Origin: Astrothelium macrocarpum
Lineage: Eukaryota; Ascomycota; Dothideomycetes; Trypetheliales; Trypetheliaceae
Reading direction: 5' to 3'
DNA: 64,000 bases
NCBI GenBank assembly: GCA_021030915.1
Contig: JAGEMR010000003.1
Location: 558,001 to 622,000, forward strand
Shown here piece after piece: positions 11,236-23,284 of the stretch. The notes under the pieces were generated by a model that worked only from the letters and a program-made list of their open reading frames with translations, had not been told where the DNA came from and ran no database searches. Both the position numbers and the translations under genes were made by a program. The number at the start of each line of letters is the position of its first letter. Within the stretch, counting starts at the first letter, position 1.

Positions 11236-11953
11236 TCAGTCATCTTTAATTTCTCTCTTTTCCTCTGCCTCTCCGTCCTTCACGTTCAATCCCTCAACTC
11301 CATCCTCTAACCCATTCATCTTCCCCTCACCCTCTAGAGGACTCCCGTTAGTTTCTCCATCCTCCTCCTCCTCCACTGCCCCCTCCCTCAGCAAATGCTC
11401 CACAACTTCCGGCTTCTCCGCCACCTCGGCTTCATATGCTGGGGTATGCCCCATTGTATTTCGCGCCTTAATATCCACTCCCGCCTGGACAAGCACCTTT
11501 GCGCACTCTAGCGCGCCAGTCGTCGCTGCATAATGTAGGGGCGTTGAGCCCGCGGCGTTGGCGGTAGTGAAGAGAGTTGGGGGCTGGAGTTTCGTGGTCG
11601 AATCAGGAGCGGGTGTAGGAGCTTCGGCATCATCGACAGAGGAGGGGATCGTAGTAGGGCGTGAGATGGTTAGGAACCACTTGAGTAGGTCTACATTTTG
11701 GAACTATTAGCAAGTGCAACGAGGATGCTGTTAGGAGGGGGGGGGGGTTACCATCAAAGCCATTAGCGGCGGCGTAGTGTGCAACAGTATTGCCACTGTC
11801 TGGATCGCGAGCAGCGAGGAGGATTTCAGCTTCTAAACAGGTATTTTGCGCGGCGATGGAGCTAAGAAGCGCGCGTAGTTCGGCGACGTCGTTTGTGCGG
11901 GCAAAGTAGAGGAGATCATCAATATCATCTTCAGAGAGAGATGAACACGCCAT
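11236..11953 (-). CDS. Ankyrin-repeat protein, Yar1-like
   Basis: Two exons (11953-11752 and 11690-11236) join in frame to 218 residues. The intron has a GTAACC donor and a CTAAT branch point. Ankyrin repeats are seen as GNTVAHYAAANGFD across the intron, then AGSTPLHYAATTGALECAKVLVQAG and ARNTMGHTPAYEA. The C terminus is a short acidic tail rich in Glu and Lys. Size and repeat pattern match the fungal Yar1 group, a cytosolic and nuclear chaperone of ribosomal protein uS3; that assignment is by family resemblance only. The gene lies in a GC island whose two arms read C-rich then G-rich along the + strand, and the G run at about 11741-11747 falls inside the intron. Confidence 0.75.
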
Positions 11954-13146
11954 TGATACTGCGCAAGAAACCAGTCGTGAATCGAGATACAATCACTAGT
12001 TCGAACTGTCCTGTTAAACTATGTATGAGTCATGTCGGTTGACTACAGGTATATTTTGCAGTGATTTTTCTATGACGGGGCCAATAACATCATAGTGCTT
12101 CTGCGGGGCAGAAGTTGAACTGATTTTCCTTGTTAATTGTTCGCAAAGCTACAAGGGCAATCTTCGAAAAGCGAACAAGAAACCAAGGAAGATTCATGAA
12201 AATTAGAGCTCGTCTAGGATAATGGGATGATATGGCTATTTTATACTTACGTTTCTATCTGAGCAAATTTTTTACCTTTTTTTCTATCTATCTTCTTGGA
12301 AAATAGAGATCATACTTATATTTCGTTTGAGCGTAACCAAGGCTCAGTATGTCGACTTCACGTCCTGGCACAGTCTTCCCGAGAGCTTAGTGGAAGCAAA
12401 GTGTATCGGGTTTTTTAACGACTATTGTTGTCGACACCTATGACCTACTTGGCGCTCAGGACTCTTGCTGTTGTGCTTCCAGACCCCTCCCAATCTCAAA
12501 CGCGTCTCGTATTATAAGTGCGTATAGCCCCGATTGGTGGGTGGAAGTAGGACCCAAATGTGATCCTGCCGCGAACCCAGGATTTGTTTTTCATCCTCTC
12601 ACCAATGCCACCGACCTGACCAGTCCTAACAATAAAGCTATTGGATACTGTGGCCATGTCTTCATGCATCTAATGCACGCCTGGTTCATCTGTGCAGCTT
12701 CCTCGCGCAAATCATTATTATCATCTAAAATGATGCAACCAATCAATCTACGTATGCTCTCCATAGCTTCAAATCTCTTACAACCAATCTTCTTTAAGTT
12801 CCCGCATCAGAAGATGCGAAGACTAGCCCTGGATCAGACAATGTACACCGGATTAGCGATTGAAGAATGTTAGAGTAAGATACGGCAGGACTTTCAGCAT
12901 GGCTGGCTTTGGATTGTCCCGATTCCGCAGCGTCAAATTGGCCCCCAGCTACCATTTCAAAGGCTGAGCCGCCATGGTCCGTGAAATACCGCAACTTTAG
13001 AGGCTTGTTGTAAGACGGCAATCATGTGTAAAGAGCTATCTGTGGGACAATACAGCTGAGTGGAACTGATTGCCAAAAATTATGGTTTCAGCCTCGCGCT
13101 GGCAAGACTATTAAAGAAGCAGCGTGCATAGATCTTTTGAAGGGTA
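11954..13146. other. intergenic, ankyrin gene to Cys-rich protein gene
   Basis: An AT-rich part (about 12180-12330) is followed by ordinary sequence. Short open frames on both strands show no protein features. I see no gene. Confidence 0.5.
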
Positions 13147-14074
13147 ATGCCATCTTCAAACTATCGACAGCAGGTGACGGCAAGTTTTATACTAACGCTT
13201 GTTGCTACAGCACGCTCCACTTGCTATTACCCTGGTGGTCAGATCATAGCCAATGATCACACACCATGCTCAAATGACACGGATGCACATTGCTGTGCTG
13301 TCGGACAGGTATGTTTGACCAACGGCTTGTGTATGGTCACTTGGGACATGAGTTATTGGATGGGAAGTTGCATGGACCCAACATGGAATTCTGGATTATG
13401 TTTCCAAGAAGAATCATGCAAAGATGGTATGAACTCAAGCCCCTCGAACCCCCAAAAATCTCTTACCAACGACAACAGTACCTGAGAACGGGTGGAGTTA
13501 TAGCTCACCAAATATTTGGCATTGCTTCGAAGACTCGACACAATGGGCGTGCGGAAACGGGGACGGCTCAATTGCAAACGAGACCTGTGCCAGTGGGCAG
13601 GGTTTTTCATTTGAGGTTGGAGCAGGCCGTAATCCAAGAGTGCAGAATGGTACAGATGTTTTTCCAGATGGCTACAGCCTTGTCGACGACGCACCATCGA
13701 GTTCATCTTCAGCTTCGATCTCGACTTCACCTTCCCAAACGACTTCGACTCCACTTCCAACATCGACAGGAAACTCTTGTCCATCATTGACCGAACCGTC
13801 TTGTCCGATAACAACAACAAGAAAGACTGGCGTGAGTACAGCTGCAGCTGCAGGTATCGCCTTGGGCATAGGCATCCCACTACTATTGTGGGCACTACTA
13901 GCCACTACAATAGCATACAAGGAGCATGGACGAGGAAGAGCTTCGCAAACCATTCCCAACCTGGTTTCGATATCACACCAATATCCATCTGGGAGACTGC
14001 AAGATTTGGATGCCCATATAGTTCATGAGATTTCCACAAACAACAAAAGCCCAATGTCAGAACTACCACCTTAG
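13147..14074 (+). CDS. Secreted-type single-pass membrane protein with Cys-rich ectodomain
   Basis: Two exons (13147-13426, 13479-14074; GTATGA donor, ACAACAG acceptor) join in frame to 291 residues. It has a signal peptide (about residues 1-24), then a Cys-rich domain opening CYYPGG and running C-CC-C-C to VCLTNGLC, followed by more paired Cys up to about residue 125. Next come a Ser/Thr/Pro stalk likely to be O-glycosylated (about 165-215), one membrane helix (AGIALGIGIPLLLWALLATT) and a basic cytosolic tail. This layout is widespread in Pezizomycotina and is often proposed to sense the wall or surface; no function is established. A 37-base intron-like element lies inside the signal-peptide codons, but splicing it would end the protein early, so I keep it as coding. 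Confidence 0.75.
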
Positions 14075-14328
14075 AAGCGGAGAGAGTTGCTGATCTACTG
14101 GAGATACCACAGCGATTTAATCGAAAGAAAGCAAAGGAAAACAAAATCTAGTACGAGAGATGATGTTGTCGACGGTGTCTATAGATTGACAAGTTTTGCT
14201 CGTCTACAGGTTAAGCGATACAATCTTAGATGGGACCATTTTAGGATGCGCTTTTCTTTATCGCCATGCTCCAAATCCGGTAAACTCCATCGTCGCGCTG
14301 TACTCATGACTTTTTCCAACTCCAAGGC

Positions 14329-15764
14329 TCAATGACCTCCCTCATGATGGTCCCATTCGCGTTGTTCCCGCCTGAGTCGTTGTCCTTGAATGCGATATAC
14401 GTCAGCTACGACCGTCTCATCTGTAAAGTCTGACGTCGTTTCATGCCTCCTGCTTTCTTGTTCATTTTCCTCGTCAAAACCGTCATCATCATTATTATCT
14501 CTGTACACGAAAAATTGCACAAATACTCCCAGATCCAAGAGCAGAGTTCCAAAACTGCCGATAAGCCAGGACAGATTCACCAGAATGTATTTGCCATATA
14601 TCGCGAGATCTTCCCCCTTGCGACATTCGCTGTGTTTGCACAAAGGTTTTGGATCGTAGGCTACAATGGAGAGAACATATGTCAGATTACCGATGCAGGC
14701 GAATAGGAAGAATAACATCGACAGTCCATCGGTCTTTTTCCGCTTGTAATTTTGCCAGAGTTGTGGAAATCGTGAGACGAGATAGAGCACGGCGCAGATG
14801 TACCCATAGATTTGTCCTTGAAGATTGAAAAATGGTTCTTCGTTTCTGGACTGGTCGTCATCAGAGCCTGGATCTGGTTGACTTCTCCAGCTTAACCACC
14901 ACCCAAGCACACCTGCAGCACATACAATGAGGACTGCGGCAGTATTGAACAAGACGGCTTTGATCCTTGTTGGTCGTTGACTGCGATATTCTCGTCTCCA
15001 ATCGTCTTCTACCGAACAATGTTCATCTAGGGATTCAACATTTGAGCGGCGTCGTGATGCATGTAGCGGAACCGTTGGCGAGAGATGGGAGACGTCGCCA
15101 GATTGCACATTCTCACGAACTGCAGAGGGAGATCGACTCCTATCATCGCCAAAATTTAACGACGTACGCCGGCTTCTCTCATCAAAATCAGGAACACAAA
15201 GATTATTCCGATTGGCTTGTAGTAGAGGGGATGTCTCAGAAGAGATTTCATGTTCCGAAGGAGGTTTTGAGCCATCCGTATTACCGTCCCCTTCTGCAGT
15301 AAAATTACCGGAAGTTTGGACAGCACCCCAACCGCGGTACCAGTAGCATTGAGCCACTAGAACGATGTCGGCAAGTGTGTAGTATACAGCTAGAATAATC
15401 TGTTCAAGTCAGTATCTCGATTTAAAAAATAACTCCAAACGTTCCACCATTTTGCAACTCTCTTCCGTGTCTGACGCCATCTCAATGCTATGGCAATCCT
15501 AGGATAGGAAAAGCTTGCGCCTAATCATTGCACACTTACCATGGTTGGGAGCACTTTCTGCAATACTGCACCAGCAATATTGAAAACATCTCCAACGAGC
15601 CAAAGAATGATGAACCATATTGATACAGCTTCCGCAGATTTTCGTCGAAAATTCTCCACGATTTGGGGTGTAAACACAACGACCCAACATGCGATGGAAA
15701 TGGAACCAAAGATGCCGCTGATTGCTTCCACGTCAAGGTCCAACGTCCTTGATGGAGGATACAT
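14329..15764 (-). CDS. PQ-loop vacuolar membrane transporter (Ypq/RTC2-like)
   Basis: Two exons (15764-15540, 15399-14329; GTAAGT donor, CTGAC branch point) join in frame to 431 residues. Both PQ motifs are present: FTPQIVENFRR in the first exon, and RFPQLWQNYKRKKTDGLS in the second half. Seven hydrophobic segments are expected: three around the first motif, one before the second, three after. A loop of about 130 residues rich in Ser, Arg and Asp separates the halves. This matches fungal Ypq1-3 proteins, which export cationic amino acids from the vacuole, and the wider cystinosin/PQLC2 group. The start chosen has the first in-frame ATG; it places the first helix about 15 residues in, as in the family. 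The C terminus is hydrophilic, with acidic and then Arg-rich stretches. Confidence 0.88.
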
Positions 15765-16306
15765 GATTAAGAGGGTGGTGAACAGACCAAGAACCTTGAG
15801 CCAAGAGTTATGATGCACTTGCGAATCTTGCAGGAGAACGCCGGAAATCCATATGCAAAAAGATAGAGCACTCCGGACTAGAACGAAAGAATTGACGTAT
15901 CAGCTAACAGCATTTCGAGGTAAACTCCGAGGGATGCGCAAAGGCATTGCAAATGCTGAAAAGGCACGAGGTGGAGAGAGAAAAAAATGATGGCTGTTAT
16001 GTAATGTCGATCCGGCGTTCGGACCTGCAGCTTGACCGCTTCGTCGGGTGTGAAAATCTGGGGTATTAGCACCGGGATTGCCTATAGTCGCAGCTCAGAG
16101 GTACATGTCATTTGTACCAGTACACATCAGAGAGAGGCTCATGTCACGCGTCAATACTTCTAACTAGAATCAGTCCGGATATGTGGATAGAGAAGGTCAG
16201 ATTCCCAGCACACAGCAATGGTCATAATCGCATTTTTAAAACACCATTTTATCGCTGTTCCAAAGTTCTACAAACTCCACTCAAAATGCTGGCCGATCCC
16301 ACTCCA
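15765..16306. other. gap between PQ-loop and auxilin genes
   Basis: This holds the promoter of the PQ-loop gene and the 3' flank of the auxilin gene, both on the - strand. I see no further gene. Confidence 0.5.
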
Positions 16307-19159
16307 TCACAACCCATTGTCCCTTTTGAATTTATCCCAAGCCTCATTCAACGTACTAAACACCGCCGCACTAATCATCCTCTGCTCCGTCGTCGCATCC
16401 TGCGGAATCTAAATCATCCCATCCGTTAGCCCACCAGCACAATAGCCAATTGATCAGGAACTAGCACATACCTTATCCGGATGCACCTTTGCAATCGCCT
16501 TCATATACACCACCTTGACCTTCCCCGGCATCACCAAATCACTCATCCCCACCTTCTTCCACCCGGCCCCTTCCCACAACACCCCATCCAACGACCCCAA
16601 CAACGCTCGCAAATTATCCGCCTTGCCCCCCTTCCACCCCACCACCCGTGCATCCACCGCATCCATCAACGCAAACTTTTCATCATCCGCCCGCTCCGCC
16701 GCCCGATGCTGCTCGCGCAACTTCCGCACCGCCTCCGCCTCTCCCTGGCCCAACGCATACACCGCGCTCTCTGCCCTCCTCGCCGCCGGCGGCGGTGCCG
16801 GCTTCTTCCTTGCCTGCTGCGGCTGTACTTTCGCCGCCAGCGCACTCTCACACCTTTGCCGGCCCCTCAGCGCCACAGCACCACCAACGCCAGCCTCCGC
16901 CGCGAGCCGCCACGTCGCAGCCGCATCGGCCCACTTCTCGAGGTGCTCGAGGGCCTCGGCCTTGCGCGTCACGGCCTTGGCCCAGAACTCCGCCATCGCC
17001 TTCTCCTGCTGCCCCCCGGCGGCTCCTGTTTCGTCGCGGACGCTGATGGTTTCGTCACGCCCGCGGGCCGGGCCGATGGTGGCGAGCGCCGCGTCGGCGT
17101 CGGCGGCCGCCGCTTTGGCGTCGCCCGTCTTGAGCGCCGTGAGGGCGCGGTTGCAGTGCAGGATGATGGTGAGCGGGTGGGTCGGGGGCAGCGCGGCGAG
17201 CGCGGCCGTGTAGGCCGTGTGGGCGCTGGCGTAGTCGCCGCGTTGGAAGGCGGCGGAGCCCGTGGTGCGGTGCGTGGTGGAGGTTGCGAGGGCGGTGGGG
17301 GAGATGGCGGGGATGGTGCGAGGGGTGGGTTTGGAGCGGGGTGGAATCGGGGAGGAGGGTTTTTTGGGGGGAGTGGCTTGGGAGGGGGAGGGTTGGAGGT
17401 AGGGGTTTTTGGAGCTGAGCGGAGCGGAGCGAGGAGGGTCTTGGGCTGAAGAGGAGCGTTGAGAGGTTGGGTCTTGGTAGGATTCGGCGCGGATCTGACT
17501 CAAGTCTTCGACGGGTTTGATTTTTTTACGTCGGGCAGGGCTGACGTACGCTTGGGAGCTTTGCTCTTCGATAGCCTGTTTGGATAGATTGGCCTTGATA
17601 TCTCGCTCGGGCGGTCTTGGTTGCCGTTGTTGTGAAGAATTTCGTTGGCTAAGAGTGGACCTTTCTGGTAATACTTGAGCCGGAGATAAGGTTCGAGGTG
17701 ACTCGATTGGAGTTCGTGAGAGGGACGGTTGAGCCTTTGTTGGTTTGTGCGGTCGTGCTTGATCAGACTCAAGTAATAGCGCTTCGTCAGTCATGTCCGG
17801 CGCAGCTTTTGCCGGGCGGGCATTGCTTGTAGAAGCCTGCTGTTTCCCTTCTCGAGCTTGTGTTGATCGGCTTTCGACCTCTGCTTGTAATCTGGCTTCT
17901 CTCATCCATTTAGGCTGACTAGGGTCTTGATCTTGCTGTAAATCAGCCACAACCTTCTGGACCCTTTTCTGTCCAGTCTTCCAAAGCGTATTAGCTGACT
18001 TGAAGAGGTTCGATCCGAATTCAGACGCATATTGAGTGACATCTTTATCACCAGCTGGAGAATGATTGTCCTGGCGACGCTGTGCTGAACTTGATCGGGA
18101 AGTTGGCCGGGAACCCTCTGATCGCATCCAGGCAGGGACTGCTGAATCTGTAGCTTGATCAAGAGCAGTAGGCTGCGGAGATACACCTCGAGTCTTCTGT
18201 CGAGTTTCCTCATGCGCACGATTGAGTAGGATACCTACTGCAGCTTGGACATCTAATCCACTAGAGGTCTCAGAGAGTGCGTCTCTTGATTTGTCGGCAG
18301 GAAAGCCCATGTCAACTAATTCCGCTACCGCTCTGTCATGTGGATCGCCAATTTTTGGAGCGTCTTCTGTCGAAGTCTCAAGAGCCGGCTCAGAGGCCTC
18401 CTTCCGCCGGTCCAAGTCAATCTCGGAGACGGGCTTTCCCAATAACCCCAAAACGTCGTCATCGGGATCCACGTCTTGCCGAGAATTTAATGGTGTTGAG
18501 CGATTCATAGGCCTGGAAGCTATTGTACCAAGTCCAAATGGGTCATCGTTATCTTCCATAATGTCGCCCTTTCCAGCAGCAGTAGTAGCAGAGTCTACAG
18601 CCCCATTTTGACCGTTGTGCAAACCTCCCTTTGAGCTCGATGAATTTGTTGCACCATTCGGAGGCGGAAAATAACTCGAAGAGTCTACTGGCGCCGAGGA
18701 GTTAAAGGCAGATAGTATGTCATCCTCTTCAGCCGCATTGTCTACTGGTTGTGGTTGTGGAGTGCTTTTGCCGCTTCCCCCCAAGTTCTCCCACACATCA
18801 GACTTTCCAAGTCCGTACTGAATCTCATATCTCTTGCGGTGTTCATCTTGTTCTCGAGCTTTTTGATCCTGTAGTTGTTTCTGCCTCTCCTGCAATGATA
18901 AGGTGTTTGGAGATTTTGCTGGTTTAGAGGACAACAAACTTGCGAAACTATCGTTTGCTGGAGAAGAGGGTTTTGTAGAGCCTTTGGATTTTTCGGCAGA
19001 GAGCGCGGATGTCAAGTAGTTAGAAGCAGGAGTAGAGCCGCGCGAAATGGGCGGAGTTGGATTAAGCGTTCGTCCGGTTGAATGTTGCCGTGCGTTGCTG
19101 GAAGAGTTGTTGTTGTTGTTACTGGAGTTTTGCCATTGAAGCCCCGAAAGATCGTTCAT
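16307..19159 (-). CDS. swa2: Auxilin-like J-protein, clathrin uncoating factor (Swa2)
   Basis: Two exons (19159-16472, 16408-16307; GTATGT donor, CTAAC branch point) join in frame to 929 residues. The N-terminal third is disordered, with Asn/Ser runs and DPF near residue 206, as in clathrin- and adaptor-binding regions. A UBA domain lies at about 270-315 (core LVDMGFPADKSRDAL), a small TPR set at about 630-690 and an auxilin J domain at about 845-929. The HPDK motif, which stimulates Hsp70 ATPase, stands exactly at the exon 1 end, and the final 33 residues (ending FKRDNGL) come from the small second exon; without it the J domain would be truncated. Swa2 strips clathrin coats with Hsp70 in the cytosol. 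The region coding for residues about 570-846 falls in a GC island, where Ala/Arg/Glu content jumps. Confidence 0.92.
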
Positions 19160-20814
19160 TTTTTAATAAGAAAGCCCTCATCCAGTTCCAGACCATAAGG
19201 TTGATTGTCTAGGGATCATCGTTGATATGTCATTTGTGCAAACGTGCGACGTTTCCTCAGACATTGGCTGCCCAAAGATGAATTGAAGGTCTCCAGGTCC
19301 AATGAGGGAAGTTTAGCCGAGCATACGCACCTTCCCAAATGACGTCGAGACCAACGTTGAGATTAAACATCCCATTTTACTTTTGATTACATTTCTTCGT
19401 AACGGCCAAAAAAATGGGACAGTTCCACGTTCAAGAGTGCAGAAAAATTTATTCACTCATTACCGGCTCCCATGTGACGCGAGTTGACGCGTAAGGTTTG
19501 CAATTCACCGCCATACCAAAGACTTACGAGGGTATAACCTGGATGTGGAAGTGTATCAAGATATTATGCCACAATGATTCATTGGAATCTTCTACTCGGT
19601 GTCTACACCGGAAGATTTTTAGACGGCAGAAGCCTTTAATAATTCGTATGCAAGCCATACCTGCCTAAGCCTTTGTACCATTGGATGGCGGCCGGTAGAT
19701 CATCCAATTACGAGAACCAAAAGTGCCTTGGGGTTGATGGAGCCACCTTCACTCTGAGGATGTATGTAATGCAAATCCTTCAGAGAAAATCAGCTGCATT
19801 GCATTGATGCATCCCTACCCACCAGATTAATGATTGGAGAAGGTTACGCCCTCTTCGCACATTGCCGATCCAGAATCAACCTTGTGGAATCTCATCAAAG
19901 CACCTTCTTTAGACGTGTTAGATACGCGATCAGTGCGTCCAAATGAGCGCGATTCCTCATGTAAAATGCGACATTCATACAGTGACAGGGAGCGGAAGAA
20001 ATTCGGTGGGACGCCAATGGAGTAGCTCACGATATCGAGGCCTACCTCGCAATTTCGGAAGTTCTGCCGGCGCGCCGGATCATCGGATTAAGAAGGCGCT
20101 TGCCTCGAGGACTTGGGGGTTCACTTGGAAAGGTGCGCCGAGGTGCACCGATGAGATGTATAGCGTGGTTATAGCGTGCACTGCTTCCGTTTCTTGGGCA
20201 CAGAGAGATCAAAGTGGTAACATTCCCTGCATGAGGAGTTGGGGTCTAGACCGGGATTGCGCGTTTTGCGGGACAAACGGGTCAACGTGGGAAGCGACAC
20301 TGCATTGCCCAATGTACAGGCAGTACAACGGTGATGCGTGAGTTGTGGCCTCTCCAGTGGGCAGCTCACCACTCACCACTCAACAGGTACTCTCGGTGAG
20401 GAAGAGGTGTGCATGTGGACGATAAGACGTGAGGATAATCATCAACGAGGGAGGCCCATGACTCCGCGCCTTGCAGCGGGCCAGGTGCCGAGCCGAACAT
20501 TGGTTCCCAGAACAGGGGGCCGTGCTTTCCGCTGGCTTTCTTTTTGAATTTGCCTTTTTCGCAACGCTGAGTGTTGATGCCGCAAATGATTCCCTTCCTC
20601 CTCGTTGCCTGAGCCTGACCTCATGTCTGCTTCGGCCTTTCACTGGCGAGCATATGCTCTGTGTTGTTCTGCCAATTAGACATTCACATCCCTCGACAGC
20701 CAGCTACTGACTTCAACAACCCCACCTAACCATCCCAACGTCATATGCTATTCGCTACTACCTTACAAACCCATCCTCGATCGCTCCAGGGTTGATTAGC
20801 TTTAGTCCGCGGCA
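19160..20814. other. 1.65-kb divergent gap, auxilin to URC4
   Basis: Two promoters face outward here. The middle (about 19830-20640) has several open frames of 60-130 codons on both strands, but none shows domains, splice-compatible neighbours or a codon bias that would support a gene. A pyrimidine-rich, TATA-poor leader precedes the URC4 start. Confidence 0.45.
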
Positions 20815-22471
20815 ATGGGTCTCTTCAGTCGTAAAGGAACCAAAACTAGCATCAGCGTTGGCAGCGCTGCATCGGCTTCCAATGGCTCTTTGAAATCCCC
20901 AGGACCTTTGAGCGCCATCAGTCGCAATGGAAATAATCCTCTTACGCCCAACACCCCCCAAATTCCGATTCCGAGACCGCCGGATCCATCAATTGATCCT
21001 GCCGCTTATTTGCGAAGTATACACGCGGTTAGGGAGAGGTCAACTTTGGTTTATGAAAATGCAAAAAAAAATCAGTTGAGACACTTCACCGTGGACATGA
21101 GCAAATTTCAAGAAACCGCCAGTTACGTTATATCTATCATCAAGGTAAATTTTACCTTTTCTGAATTTGTCCAAGTATAGAGCCTGCTCACAACAACTCC
21201 CAATAGAGAGACTACGCACCCGACTACGCTTCCATCCCCCCTCATGGGAGATGGCAGCACTTTGACGTTGGTGGACGCCCACGCGTGGACCAGCTAATGG
21301 CTTCATGGCCATCCACTGTCGATTCCCAAGAAAGAGCACGCCGTCTTATTGACCTTTTTCTCGTCTCCGTTCTTCTGGATGCTGGAGCTGGAACGCAGTG
21401 GCAATATAAGAGCAAGGAGTCTGGAAAAGTATATCGTCGCAGTGAAGGTCTTGCGGTTGCAAGCTTGGAAATGTTCAAAATTGGAGCTTTCAGCAGCAAT
21501 CCCTCAAATCCGCACCAGGTTGATGGCCCTGGACTCAAGCAACTCAATCCCGACATTATGGCCAAGGGTCTACAAGTTTCAGACACCAATCTAATTGACG
21601 GTCTTGAGGGTAGAACAGGTCTTTTGATCCGACTAGGGGATGCCTTGAATAACAAAGAAATTTTTGGTTCAGAAGCGCGTCCTGGCAACATGCTGGGTAT
21701 GTTTCAATTTACCCTACACCCTTTTCCAACTGACGAATATAGACTATCTGCTATCTCATCCATCGACGGTAGCATCTTCTGTCCCTGTTGTTCCTGTTCC
21801 AACCCTGTGGTCTGTCCTCATGGATGGTCTTGGATCCATCTGGCCATCTTCGAGGACACAGGTCAACGGAATATCGATCGGCGACGCATGGCCGTGCGCA
21901 TCAATGCCATCCCATCCCTCCAAACCCTGGGAAAACATTGTCCCCTTCCACAAACTCACCCAGTGGCTTACCTATTCTTTAATGGGACCCATGACAAGAG
22001 TCCTCAATATACAGTTTGCTGGTGCCGAGCTTCTTACCGGTTTACCTGAATACCGTAATGGAGGCCTCCTTATTGACACAGGCTTACTTACGCTAAAGCC
22101 CGAAGATGCACGACGTGGATTAAAACAGTACCAACAAAATGCCACGCAAAAGGGGCAACCAAGCATGGAGGTTGTACCAATGTTTACCGCAGATGATGAT
22201 GTGATTGTGGAATGGAGGGCAGTCACTGTAGGCTTCTTGGATGATTTGCTGAGAGAAGTGAATACGTTGTTGGGTCTGGCGAGTTATGAGAAACTGACCT
22301 TGGCACAAATGCTTGAGGCTGGATCATGGAAGGTGAGCTTCACAAGACTTTAATCCAGGCTCATGTTCGCCAGCTAACCAGTTGCAGGGTGGACGAGAAA
22401 TTGCAGAGGTTTCGCGGCCAAATACAAAAGAACCGCCGATAATGATTCTTTCAGATGGGACGGTCTTCTAG
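20815..22471 (+). CDS. URC4: Uracil catabolism protein Urc4/Urg3 (DUF1688)
   Basis: Four exons (20815-21144, 21207-21696, 21743-22332, 22388-22471) join in frame to 497 residues. All introns are GT-AG and 46-62 bases long. The sequence fits the DUF1688 family throughout: AAYLRSIHAVRERS near the N terminus, RPRVDQL and SQERARRLIDLFLVSVLLDAGAGTQW in the middle, FKIGAFSS and DALNNKEIF, and a C-terminal block with GLLIDTGLLTL and TADDDVIVEWRAVTVGFLDDL. In Lachancea kluyveri and Schizosaccharomyces pombe the family (URC4, urg3) is needed to use uracil as a nitrogen source, though its reaction is not settled. Partner genes such as URC1 (GTP cyclohydrolase II-like) and URC6/urg2 (uracil phosphoribosyltransferase) are not in this window, so the pathway is not clustered here on either side within reach. 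Confidence 0.92.
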
Positions 22472-23284
22472 TGATACCCTCGTTCAACCCAAGTTCATTC
22501 CAGACGACAGAGTACATGGCGTATACTGGGCATGGCTGAAAGCCGGAGCTGTTCACGTTGTTAAGGCGCCTCGGCGCGCATGGATTTCACTACCGCTTTA
22601 ACTTCTTTCTTGTGAGGGACTTTTTATATCCTCATTCGTTCTGCATATGATCGGCATCGCTGCGATCCTTGCCTTTTAACGAAGACATGTTGGGCGGCTA
22701 GAACTTATATAGTTTGCAAGTGGGGATTTAGGACGGCTTCTTCTACGAGGTCATGGCGATAAACATATTAGACTATCTAAATGAACCTCGTCGGCAGAGG
22801 AAGCAAAGGTTGATGAGGCAGCATTTCATGAGAAGCTTTCCGCTTAGATAGCAAAGTTCGGGGCTTTAGATTGGAAATTGAGTTTCTGCTCACAACATGC
22901 ATGATGCGGATTTGAAATCGGCAAAAATTCGCCGAGGCCACCATGAGGTCAATCTAGCCTTGCTCTGTCCAAGCAAGATATAATATCGACTCTCTTACAC
23001 GATCACTACAGAGTATTCGGACCTTTCCATTTGATAGTACCGTTCACACCTGTGCTTTTTGACGAACAAGTGCGAACTTAATCTTGGCAATACTCGCCCA
23101 TGACTCGGAGCCTTTCCTCTTGACAAGACTCGACAAGATTCAGTAAAGACGCGACTGGACGATGCGTTCACGAATCCTTCGTAGCCAATGAGCTTGCCTG
23201 AAAGTGATTGGGTTCAAGTGACGGACCGCTTCAAATCAATCCTTCCTCACATGTGCATTCCTACGCATTGAGACTTACTCCAAG
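22472..23284. other. intergenic, URC4 to GTR1
   Basis: This is the 3' flank of URC4 and the GTR1 promoter. I see no open frame of note and no repeat. Confidence 0.5.

Noticed and set aside
16481..17449. + strand open frames opposite the auxilin gene
   Set aside because: They lack any motif and lie opposite the TPR and linker of the auxilin-like protein; openness follows from high GC.
19827..20341. Overlapping open frames in the auxilin-URC4 gap
   Set aside because: Composition is ordinary and no frame shows a domain; the frames overlap on both strands.
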